This document shows, piece after piece, positions 1 through 6,900 of a stretch of 16,357 nucleotides of DNA. Every line of letters begins with the position of its first letter. Position 1 is the stretch's first letter. The stretch is taken from the NCBI GenBank assembly GCA_043811005.1, contig JBDRNO010000276.1, positions 1 through 16,357 on the forward strand, given 5' to 3'. Position numbers and translations under genes: made by a program. The notes under the pieces were generated by a model. It saw only the letters and a program-made list of their open reading frames with translations. It was not told the DNA's origin and did no database searches. The stretch is from JBDRNO01 sp043811005. Lineage in GTDB: Bacteria; Bacteroidota; Bacteroidia; NORP154.

Positions 1-750
1 CATATCTTTCAGTTCATCAATCTCTTTATCTTTTTTTCTTTTAAAAGTAAAATTATATCCCAATAAGACCTGTAAATGAGTTGGATTATGTAGTTCATAA
101 TCCTGATAGTTATTACTTGCGTTGAGATACTGAGTGTTCCCGGGAACGAGTTTCCCAATATTAAAATTGTATTTAACACCTATGTTAAAGCCATTGTCCA
201 TTTGATAGACTCCACCAACATTAAGCCCCCACATTAACCACTTATGAATAAAAGGACTACCGGGCTCATAATTTATCCAATATCCCACAGCACTCGGTCC
301 TATCGAGCCAGAAATGTGATCTGTAAAATCTATTAGTCCGGCTACAGATAAATTTAAAATACCTGTTTTAACTATATCCAGGGAATCCACATTGATTTTT
401 CCTCTATCATTTGAATATGAAGGAACCAATTGAAGAGATAAATAATTGTTTACACGATATTTAAATGACATACCCCAACTAAAACCCAATAAGGGAGACG
501 CACTGTACGCAGCCGTATGATCATTATATTTGTAACCTCCATAATAGTAATAAATATCCTTATAGGCAGTGAAACCTGACAAAGGGTAATTAAGACCTGC
601 CATAATCTCAACTGAAACACTCGATATTTCTGTTTTTTCCTCAATCTCCTGGGCTTTTGACAAATTATGGCATACCAGAAACAATAACAGGCAACAGATC
701 ATTATCCGGAACGGGTAATTTAAGGACTTGTTGGAAAAGTTATGAAGCAT
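1..750 (-). CDS. Outer-membrane beta-barrel protein, partial (C-terminal end beyond window)
   Basis: Reading leftward from ATG at 750, the frame stays open for 250 codons to base 1, so the stop lies outside the window. The first ~33 residues form an export signal: a basic and polar start, a hydrophobic core (MICCLLLFLV), then SKA before QE. The rest alternates hydrophobic and polar residues with many aromatics, as in transmembrane beta-strands (AGLNYPLSG, GFSWGMSFKYRV, YLSLQLVPSYS, GIGVKYNFNIG-like stretches and LQVLLGYNFTF). This fits a small 8- to 10-stranded porin-like barrel of the broad PorT/OmpW-like kind in the outer membrane, but I cannot name a family. The last visible residues (KRKKDKEIDEL) lie past a probable final strand, so little may be missing. 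A second possible start is Met17 (702), which would give a longer leader from the predicted promoter. It stands alone on its strand. Confidence 0.75.
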   Translation of the reverse strand, partial: MLHNFSNKSLNYPFRIMICCLLLFLVCHNLSKAQEIEEKTEISSVSVEIMAGLNYPLSGFTAYKDIYYYYGGYKYNDHTAAYSASPLLGFSWGMSFKYRVNNYLSLQLVPSYSNDRGKINVDSLDIVKTGILNLSVAGLIDFTDHISGSIGPSAVGYWINYEPGSPFIHKWLMWGLNVGGVYQMDNGFNIGVKYNFNIGKLVPGNTQYLNASNNYQDYELHNPTHLQVLLGYNFTFKRKKDKEIDELKDM

Positions 751-759
751 TTTTTTTAT

Positions 760-790
760 CAAAAGTATGTTATATATTTATGACGTCAAA
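760..790 (-). promoter_or_regulatory. Bacteroidetes-type promoter for the barrel gene
   Basis: On the minus strand TTTG (790-787) is followed after 19 bases by TACTTTTG (767-760), an exact match to the Bacteroidetes -33/-7 pattern TTTG-N19..21-TAnnTTTG. It would start transcription only a few bases before ATG 750, so the mRNA would be almost leaderless unless translation starts at Met17 (702). A second isolated -7-like box, TATCTTTG (794-787), overlaps the -33 element but has no TTTG upstream. Confidence 0.5.
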
Positions 791-892
791 GATAATGAAT
801 CTGATAGACATTGTATTGTTTTGATGTTATTTAACGCAATTTGAGTTTTTCAGGCAAACAGACGGCCGGGGTTTTTGTAAATGAAAGGGGGG

Positions 893-920
893 ATTCACCT
901 TCGCTTTCGCTACGGTGAAT
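893..920. repeat. Short inverted repeat at the left edge of the glycosylase-copy block
   Basis: ATTCACC (893-899) and GGTGAAT (914-920) are perfect 7-base arms around a 14-base loop containing TTCGCT twice. The right arm is exactly where clear identity with the block at 8360 begins. The loop resembles, in inverted orientation, the TAGCGAAGCG of the hairpin at 1158-1184, so the dead gene copy sits between related palindromic sequences. Confidence 0.45.
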
Positions 921-1152
921 GCGATAGGGGAGAGGACTTTATCAATAATACAAAATCAGTAAAATATCATGGGGATCAATTCTTTTAACCCGATAGTTAA
1001 TGAAAGGTCTAAAGTGCTTATTCTTGGCTAGATGCCCGGAAAGGATTCACTTAAAAGGATATTTAAAAGCTTACCATCAACAAACCCGTTGAATACCCGG
1101 TATAAATTTAATAAAAAGAAAGAAAAATGGGCAATGATCAAAGATTATTTAT
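914..1152 (+). repeat. Direct repeat, left copy (relic of the 8360-8898 block)
   Basis: This block aligns to 8360-8898 at a fixed offset, with one 300-base deletion and 6 mismatches in 239 aligned bases (about 97.5% identity). Identity covers the 55-base leader before the ATG as well as coding sequence. A further CCTTCG at 898-903 matches 8344-8349 at the same offset, so the duplication may once have extended further left. All six differences are G or C in the right copy and A or T here, as expected for AT-biased decay of an unselected copy. Confidence 0.9.
969..1152 (+). pseudogene. Hypoxanthine-DNA glycosylase pseudogene (nonsense plus 300-bp deletion)
   Basis: Translation from ATG 969 gives the same first 20 residues as the intact gene at 8415. 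Codon 21, the Ser of GSMPG, is then TAG (1029-1031) instead of TCG. After Leu28 the sequence jumps to the KRIFKSLP segment. Exactly 300 bases (100 codons, 8499-8798 in the intact copy) are missing, in frame, across a TAA microhomology. This removes the FW motif region and most of the core. The conserved TSP of the C-terminal motif reads TNP, and the stop codon is replaced by unrelated sequence, so the frame runs on to TAG at 1176. No functional glycosylase can be made from it. Confidence 0.93.
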
Positions 1153-1157
1153 GTATA

Positions 1158-1184
1158 GCTCCGCTAGCGCGGATTTAGCGAAGC
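1158..1184. repeat. REP-like palindrome after the glycosylase relic
   Basis: GCTCCGCTA (1158-1166) pairs with TAGCGAAGC (1176-1184) with one mismatch (a G-T wobble on the opposite strand) around a short GC-rich loop. It is followed by GTAACCCGTGAC. This locally GC-rich hairpin in an AT-rich region resembles dispersed palindromic repeats, but no second copy is present in this window to prove that. Confidence 0.4.
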
Positions 1185-1230
1185 GTAACCCGTGACATTT
1201 TTGTTATTGAACAGACCCTAGGTGCCAAAA

Positions 1231-1261
1231 TTGTAAATACAATGGAAAATTTGTAATTTTG
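1231..1261 (+). promoter_or_regulatory. Bacteroidetes-type promoter for the DUF4160-DUF2442 pair
   Basis: TTG (1231-1233) is followed after 20 bases by TAATTTTG (1254-1261), an exact TAnnTTTG -7 box. Transcription would start near 1268, giving a leader of only a few bases before the DUF4160 ATG at 1275. Confidence 0.5.
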
Positions 1262-1274
1262 CAGAAAAAATACA

Positions 1275-1581
1275 ATGCCAAAACTTTACGAATACTTTGG
1301 ACTTATTATATTGTTTTACTCAAGTGAACATGACCCGGTAACATGTACATGGTAAATATCAGGGTAAGGAAAACAAAGCCGAAATAGTTTTTGAAAATGG
1401 AGAATTCAAAGAAATAAAAATAGTAAATGTAAAAGGCAAAAGACCCTTAGATAAGAAAGAACTCAAAAGATTTGAAAAACTTGTAGAAACTTTTAAAAAT
1501 GAAATTGTAAAAAAATGGGTTGACTTTTTTGTATACAACAAAGAAATAAAGCCAGAAAAAATCACAAAAAAAATTGAATAA
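1275..1581 (+). pseudogene. DUF4160 family gene, broken by a +1 frameshift
   Basis: ATG 1275 starts MPKLYEYFGLIILFYSNEHDPV, the usual DUF4160 N-terminus, whose next residues should be HVHG. The sequence is GTA-A-CAT-GTA-CAT-GGT: one extra A near 1341 shifts the frame, and TAA at 1353 ends translation after 26 residues. Skipping that A restores HVHGKYQGKENKAEIVFENGE and an open frame to TAA 1579-1581, about 101 residues, the normal size of the family. DUF4160 proteins are small, of unknown biochemical role, and commonly encoded next to a DUF2442 protein; toxin-antitoxin-like roles have been suggested but I treat that as unproven. No slippery run is visible, so programmed frameshifting is unlikely. 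A sequencing or assembly error remains possible. Confidence 0.85.
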
Positions 1582-1582
1582 A

Positions 1583-1828
1583 ATGGTAATAGAAATTAAA
1601 AAAGCAGAATATATAAGCGATTATAAAATAAGACTGGCATTCTCTGACAACAATGAGAAAATAGTCGATTTTGAAACATTTCTTAAAGACGCAAGAAACC
1701 CCATGACACGGAAATATCTAGACTTAAATAAATTCAAACAATTTAATTTGGAATACGGAGATTTAACCTGGGGTGATTATGAAATGTGTTTCCCCATTTG
1801 GGACTTATATGAAGGGAGAATTGTCTAG
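1583..1828 (+). CDS. DUF2442 domain protein
   Basis: An 81-residue protein of the DUF2442 family. It shows the usual layout: a start of the type VIEIKKAEYISDYKIRLAFSD, a central 'VDFETFL' segment, and the C-terminal signature GDLTWGDYEMCFPIWDLYEG. ATG 1583 lies one base after the TAA (1579-1581) of the DUF4160 frame, so the two were translated as a coupled pair. A TTG at 1574 is in frame but would overlap the preceding gene and is not needed. The molecular function is unknown. DUF2442 proteins usually accompany DUF4160 proteins, and the pair is often thought of as a possible small two-gene addiction or regulatory module. If so, its partner is broken here and this half is orphaned. Confidence 0.8.
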   Translation: MVIEIKKAEYISDYKIRLAFSDNNEKIVDFETFLKDARNPMTRKYLDLNKFKQFNLEYGDLTWGDYEMCFPIWDLYEGRIV

Positions 1829-1991
1829 TCTGTCCATCCCCCGAAGCATCAATTCCATCACCGCCAGCATCAATTCCATCACCTGCAGCATCAATCACCT
1901 GTCCCGAACATAGCTGAGGGATGCCTCGTTTCATAACCCATACCCCGTAACCCGAAACAAAATTATTAAACAAGCATTATTATAATAACTC
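1829..1991. other. Non-coding spacer between DUF2442 and the efflux operon
   Basis: No credible gene is seen. The spacer holds the 21-bp minisatellite (1845-1901) and a GC-richer stretch (1902-1960, including ATAACCCATACCCCGTAACCCG) unlike the AT-rich flanks. That stretch may be part of a dispersed repeat, but only one copy is present here. Confidence 0.5.
1845..1901. repeat. 21-bp tandem repeat, about 2.7 units
   Basis: Units AGCATCAATTCCATCACC + GCC (1845-1865) and AGCATCAATTCCATCACC + TGC (1866-1886) are followed by a third (1887-1901) that lacks the five bases TCCAT. Because 21 is a multiple of three, the opposite strand reads as a GDGIDAG-like peptide repeat, but nothing else supports a gene there. 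Confidence 0.8.
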
Positions 1992-2017
1992 AAAATAGTT
2001 ACATTTGTAACCGTTTT
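1992..2017. promoter_or_regulatory. Probable MarR operator
   Basis: GTTACA (1998-2003), TT, TGTAAC (2006-2011) is a perfect 14-bp palindrome. The symmetry extends outward to AAAA (1992-1995) and TTTT (2014-2017), so 10 of 12 positions per arm match. It covers the TTTG (2004-2007) that would serve as the -33 element of the marR promoter. A repressor bound here would block polymerase, which fits autorepression by the MarR protein encoded just downstream. Confidence 0.65.
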
Positions 2018-2036
2018 AAATTTTTACTAAATTTTG
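2004..2036 (+). promoter_or_regulatory. Predicted promoter of the efflux operon
   Basis: TTTG (2004-2007) is followed after 20 bases by TAAATTTTG (2028-2036), a -7 box with one extra base relative to TAnnTTTG. Transcription would start near 2042, 25 bases before the marR ATG. The in-frame TTG at 2034 would then lie inside the -7 box and could not be the start codon. Confidence 0.45.
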
Positions 2037-2066
2037 ACACGGAAAGTAAAGATATATGGTTTTGAA

Positions 2067-2507
2067 ATGGCACGGATCTCTGAGGTTTATCTCAGTACGC
2101 TTTCCCGTTTAATGAAGCCATACGGAATGGAAAGGTATTTTAAACTTTTTATTCTATTGTGTGAAAATAGTGGTAAAATCACTCAAAAAGAGTTAGGCGC
2201 AACGCTGAAAAGAGATAAAGTGTCAACCATGCGCTCCGTTGATTATTTGAGTGAAAACGGCTTTGTTATCAGAAAACAAGACCCGAATGACAAAAGGTGC
2301 CAGATTCTTGAAGTAACGGATAAAGCGTTGCAGTTGCTTCCTATAGTAAAAGAAGCGATACAACAAACCAATGAACTGTTATTAGCCGATTTTACACCTG
2401 GCGAAAAAATGTACTTTGAACAGAGCATGGATAAATTATTTAAGACGATTGGCACTCTTCCTGAACCGGAATTTATAGTTAAAGCATTTAAAAGAAAAAT
2501 TACATGA
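2067..2507 (+). CDS. MarR-family transcriptional repressor of the efflux operon
   Basis: A 146-residue protein of normal MarR size. The winged helix-turn-helix is clear: KITQKELGATLKRDKVSTMRSVDYLSENGFVIRKQ holds the helices, and DPNDKRCQILEVTDKA is the wing with the D-x-x-D-K/R signature of the family. Flanking helices (residues ~1-30 and ~95-146) would form the dimer interface. MarR proteins bind palindromic operators as dimers and are released by small ligands or oxidation; the ligand is unknown here. I start it at ATG 2067 because the upstream in-frame TTG (2034) falls within the predicted promoter. Its TGA overlaps the ATG of the next gene by four bases (2504-2507), so regulator and pump genes are co-transcribed and the protein very likely controls them through the palindrome at 1992-2017. 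Confidence 0.88.
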   Translation: MARISEVYLSTLSRLMKPYGMERYFKLFILLCENSGKITQKELGATLKRDKVSTMRSVDYLSENGFVIRKQDPNDKRCQILEVTDKALQLLPIVKEAIQQTNELLLADFTPGEKMYFEQSMDKLFKTIGTLPEPEFIVKAFKRKIT

Positions 2508-3544
2508 AAACATTACCAGTAAACATTTTTCTTCTTACCGTCTTTGCCGTATTAACATCTTGCGGAAGCAATACAACAGAGAATCAGGCAGAAGAATCCG
2601 TAATGACGCTTAATGTTGAAGGGTATAAAGTAAAGCCCGAACCTTTCAGCAAAGAAGTTACGGCTACTGCCAACCTGTATGCCAGGGAACAGGTAGAACT
2701 GATGGCTCCAATGTCAGGGCAGGTACTCGAAATATATTTTAAAGAAGGGCAAAGCATACAAAAAGGCGCTCCTGTTATCCGTATGGATGATAGAAGCTGG
2801 AAGGCACAGTTGACAGGGTTACAGGCAGAGTTGGATGTCGCAAATAAAGACTATGAAAGAAAAAAGACACTGTTGGAAATAGAAGGGAGTAGCCAGGAAG
2901 AAATTGACGCGGTATTTTCTACGATTGAAGGGTTAAAGTCCCAGATTCAGCTGTTAACTTTAAACATAGAACTGGCTAATGTTACCGCTCCTTTTTCGGG
3001 AAGGTTAGGAATGCGTAATTTCAGTAAGGGCGCTTATTTAAAAGAGGGTGAGGTCATTACTGTTCTGACAGAACTTGATAAGTTGAAAGTGGATTTTGAG
3101 ATTCCACAGGAGCACAAGAGCAGTATTAACCTTAAAAAAACGGTTCGGGTGTTGATAGAGAATGACACCCTTGAAGCAACGATATACGCTATCAATCCAT
3201 TGATCAATAGAGAGTCACGGACAGTAAATGTGAGAGCAATACTTCGGCAGCCTGCTGACAAAGAAATAATGCCTGGGACTTTTGCTGAAGTATTAATTAC
3301 CACAAACTTCATAAAGGATGCTTTGCTTATCCCAACCCAGGCAGTCATTCCCGAAATAAATGATCAAACCGTTTACGTGTATAAAAGTGGGATAGCTTTA
3401 AAGAAAATTATCGAAATAGGCAGCAGGACAGCGGAAAAAGTTTACGTGATCAATGGAGTTTCAGCAGGTGATACACTTATTACAACAGGATTGTTGCAAA
3501 TAAAAGATGGCATGAACGTAACATTACAGAATTGTAATCAATAA
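2504..3544 (+). CDS. RND efflux periplasmic adaptor (membrane-fusion lipoprotein)
   Basis: A 346-residue HlyD/AcrA-type adaptor that would link the inner-membrane pump to the outer-membrane channel. It begins with a lipoprotein signal ending in the lipobox LTSC, so Cys20 should be acylated and the protein tethered to a membrane. Next come the first half of the lipoyl-like domain (~63-95; APMSGQVLEIYFKEGQSI), a short coiled-coil hairpin (~98-158), the second lipoyl half (NVTAPFSGRLGMRNFSKGAYL), a beta-barrel (~190-265) and a C-terminal membrane-proximal domain containing LLIPTQAVIPE and GDTLITTGLLQIKDGM. Paired APxSG motifs are characteristic of the family. It overlaps marR by ATGA. Unusually, 395 bases separate it from the pump gene; all but 69 are explained by the inserted element at 3557-3874 with its duplicated 8-bp target. 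Confidence 0.9.
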   Translation: MKTLPVNIFLLTVFAVLTSCGSNTTENQAEESVMTLNVEGYKVKPEPFSKEVTATANLYAREQVELMAPMSGQVLEIYFKEGQSIQKGAPVIRMDDRSWKAQLTGLQAELDVANKDYERKKTLLEIEGSSQEEIDAVFSTIEGLKSQIQLLTLNIELANVTAPFSGRLGMRNFSKGAYLKEGEVITVLTELDKLKVDFEIPQEHKSSINLKKTVRVLIENDTLEATIYAINPLINRESRTVNVRAILRQPADKEIMPGTFAEVLITTNFIKDALLIPTQAVIPEINDQTVYVYKSGIALKKIIEIGSRTAEKVYVINGVSAGDTLITTGLLQIKDGMNVTLQNCNQ

Positions 3545-3556
3545 TATAAAAAATGA

Positions 3557-3874
3557 GTTATTGTTCGGGTTGATTATTAAAAAACGTCAACTATTCAGCG
3601 CCCCAAACCCGTTAATAACAGTTAATATCGGTTAACAACGGTTAATATTGGTTACGATGTATTCGTTTAGCGTTGGTCGGTTATAAATCCCGTATCGTGA
3701 GGCGGTTACGTTTAACGTCTTTTCCTTATACGAACAACGCTTTACGATACGGGCTTAGCCGTAACTGATTTGCGTTATACATAACTCTTGCAACCGTTAT
3801 TAACTATTTATTAACCGGTTTTAACCAATATTAACCGAATGTTAATTGTTGTATTTATCCTGCCGAACAGTAAC
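3557..3874. mobile_element. MITE-like non-autonomous element with TIRs and 8-bp target duplication
   Basis: The ends are GTTATTGTTCGG (3557-3568) and CCGAACAGTAAC (3863-3874), 12-base terminal inverted repeats with one mismatch. Immediately outside them AAAAATGA occurs on both sides (3549-3556 and 3875-3882), an apparent 8-bp target duplication. The 318-bp interior encodes no protein. It carries a 10-bp-period array of GTTAAnnnnn units (3611-3660), an oppositely oriented TTAAC array (3800-3835), a 16-bp inverted pair CGGTTAATATTGGTTA (3639-3654 / 3822-3837), and inner inverted pairs CCCGTATCGT (3689-3698 / 3744-3753) and AGCGTTGGTCG (3669-3679 / 3731-3741, one mismatch). Without it and one target copy the adaptor-pump gap would be 69 bases. 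No transposase is present, so the parent transposon is unknown. Confidence 0.72.
3611..3660. repeat. 10-bp tandem array inside the MITE-like element
   Basis: Five consecutive decamers begin GTTA: GTTAATAACA, GTTAATATCG, GTTAACAACG, GTTAATATTG and GTTACGATGT. The core is conserved and the last three to five bases vary. A mirror-image series of TTAAC cores follows at 3800, 3811, 3821 and 3831. Ten-base spacing puts the cores on one face of the helix, as in arrays of protein-binding sites. Confidence 0.75.
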
Positions 3875-3939
3875 AAAAATGAACTGATTCGCTACTAAAT
3901 ATTAAGATATATAGAAGTCCATAAAATAGCCGGAGCCAG

Positions 3940-6900
3940 ATGATATTATCGGATTTAAGTATAAAAAGGCCTGTATTGGCTACAGTATTTGCCATTGTTG
4001 TGGTACTGCTGGGCGTAGTTGGTTACCTGTCTTTGGGAGTTCGCGAATACCCGAGTGTGGACTCTCCTGTCGTTACTGTACGAACAAATTATACCGGGGC
4101 AAATGCAGAGATCATTGAATCACAAATTACCGAACCATTAGAAGAACGGATCAACAGCATTGACGGGATTAAAGTGATCAGTTCAATCAGTACTGATGGA
4201 AGAAGTACGATAACGGTGGAATTTCTGCCGGAAATTGATTTGAACGATGCTGCCAATGATATACGTGATAAAGTTTCCCAGGCGATCAGAAACCTGCCTC
4301 CTGATGCCGATCCACCTATTGTAAATAAAGCCGATGCGAATGCAGAGACGATCCTATCTATCACTGTTCAGAGTAGAAAACGCGGATTACTGGAATTGAC
4401 ACAAATCGGCAACAATATCTTCAAAGAAAGATTGCAAACCATTCCGGGAGTGAGTAGTATTCGGATCTGGGGAGAGAAAAAATATGCTATGCGCCTCGAG
4501 TTGGATCCTACAAAAATGAAGGAGTTCAATATTACTCCAATGGAAATAAAAGATGCACTGGATGCACAGAATATTGAATTGCCTTCCGGTAAAATCGAAG
4601 GGAAGGAGACAGAACTGACAGTGCGTACGGTCGGACGTTTATATACGCCTGAGGAGTTTGATGATCTGATCATTGTTCAACGAAATAATACTCTCATACG
4701 GCTTAAAGACATTGGCCATGCCCGTTTAGGCGCTGAAACAGAGCAGACCATTCTTCGCGGAAACGGTGTAATTCCAATGGTTGGGATTGCCTTACAACCA
4801 CAACCTGGAGCAAATTACATTGATATTATAGATGAAGCCTTCCGGAGAATTGAGATCATAAAAAAAGATTTGCCTCCCGATATAGTACTTGATGTAGCAA
4901 GGGATAAAACAATTACCATCCGCAAGGCAATCAACGAAGTGAAAACTACAATTTTTATGGCTTTTGTATTGGTACTGATGGTGATTTTCTTCTTTTTACG
5001 GAACTTGCGAACAACCTTAATACCTGTTATCATGATCCCCATCGCACTGATAGGAAGTTTTGCTGTACTTTATGCAGCAGGATTCTCTATCAATATCCTT
5101 TCTCTTTTAGGACTTGTGCTGGCAACAGGTTTAGTTGTGGATGATTCCATTGTCGTGATGGAAAATATATATTCGAAAATTGAAGCAGGCATGCATCCTG
5201 TGAAGGCGGCTTTTGAAGGATCCAGGGAAGTATATTTTGCCGTAATAGCAACTTCTGTTTCCCTGGTTTGTGTTTTTATTCCGATATTCTTCATGCCGGG
5301 GCTGACCGGTAAATTGTTTCGTGAATTTGCAATGGTAGTAGTGGGAGCAATTGTCATTTCTACTTTTATCACACTGTCGCTAACACCCATGATGAGTTCC
5401 AGGATGCTAAAAAAAAGCCGCAGGGAAAATGCGCTGATGCGTTTTGTGGGGAAAATTGTGGACTCAGGTATTGCAGGATACACAAGCTCTCTCCAAAAAA
5501 TTTTGAACAGAAGATGGCTTGCCTTTCTACTGTTTTTCCTGATGCTGGGAAGCATATTCGTTATTGGCGCACAATTGCATTCGGAACTTGCCCCGATGGA
5601 AGATAAAAGCCAGCTAAGAATTGTTTCGACTGCTCCTGAAGGTACATCTTTTGAAGCAATGGATAATTACCAGGAAAAGCTGATGCACATGTTGGACACT
5701 ATACCTGAAAAAGCGTTCCTGCTGAGTGTGACATCTCCAACATTCAGGGCTTCAACGGCTGCCAACTCTTCTTTCGTATTTATGACCCTTAAGGAGCCCT
5801 CCGAAAGAGCAAAATCCCAGGATGACTTAGCGAATGAGATAAATCTTATGCTAAAGGAATTGACCTTTGCGCAGTCTTTTGTAATCCAGGAGCCAACCAT
5901 ACAGGCGGGTAGGGGAAGCATGGGAAGCCTTCCTGTCCAGATAGTACTCCAGGCTCCGGATATTGAACGCCTGAAAATGGTTTTACCCCTGTTCATGGAT
6001 AGCGTAGAAAACAGTCCTGTATTTTCTGCATCTACGCTTGACATGAAATTTAACAAACCTGAGATAACAGTAAGCATTGACCGGAACAAAGCATTGCTGA
6101 TGGGAGTAAGTATTGCCAACATAGCCCAAACCCTGCAAACTTTTTTAAGTGAGCAGCGCCTGGGGTATTTCGTTAAGGATGGAAAACAATATTATGTGAT
6201 GGCAGAAGCCATTAAAGAAAAAAAGGATGAACCATTTGACCTGAAAAATATTTCGGTGAGAAATGCCAGCAACGAGATGATTACGCTTGACAACCTGGTG
6301 AATGTCGGTTACCATAGCCGCCCACCGTCCTTATTGCGATATAACCGGTATACATCAACCACTGTTCAGGCAGCACTTGCCCCGGGATACACTCTCGGTG
6401 ACGGTATAGCTGAAATGAAAAATATTGCCGCCGGTCTCCTTGATGAATCTTTCAGTACCGAATTAGCCGGTAGCTCTTCCGACTTTGCAGAGAGTTCAAA
6501 AAGCACCACGATCATATTCTTTTTTGCCTTGATATTAGTGTATTTAACACTTGCAGCCCAGTTTGAAAGTTTCCGGGATCCTTTGATCATCATGCTAACA
6601 GTTCCTTTAGCTATTGCCGGTGCTGTTATCACACTTTGGATATTTGACCAGACATTGAATATATTCAGCCAGATAGGCATGGTTGTACTGATAGGTATTG
6701 TGACAAAAAACGGGATATTAATTGTAGAATTTGCGAATCAAAAAAGAGACAAGGGTATGTCATTGAGACAAGCCGCTTTCGAAGCCGCTGCACAACGTTT
6801 TCGCCCGATCCTGATGACCAGCTTATCTACTGTCCTGGCTGCCCTTCCTATCGCACTGGCGCTGGGAGATTCTTCTTCAAGCAGGATTCCAATGGGATTG

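Noticed and set aside
450..644. 64-residue minus-strand frame inside the barrel gene
   Set aside because: It is in another frame of the same strand as the open 250-codon barrel protein, which has a signal peptide and strand pattern; this one has neither.
1743..1973. 76-residue minus-strand reading frame with a GDGIDAG peptide repeat
   Set aside because: It overlaps the DUF2442 gene on the opposite strand. Its repeat is only the 21-bp minisatellite read in frame, with no promoter, signal or recognisable domain.
2034..2066. TTG start at 2034 for the MarR gene
   Set aside because: It falls within the predicted -7 promoter box, and ATG 2067 gives a standard 146-residue MarR protein.
3611..3660. 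GTTAA array as a CRISPR
   Set aside because: Units are 10 bp with no 20-40-bp unique spacers between repeats, and no cas genes are present.
3557..3874. Integron attC site
   Set aside because: GTTA and TAAC cores suggest attC at first sight, but there are many copies in arrays, no paired R'/R'' and L'/L'' boxes in the right spacing, no integrase, and the ends fit TIRs with a target duplication better.
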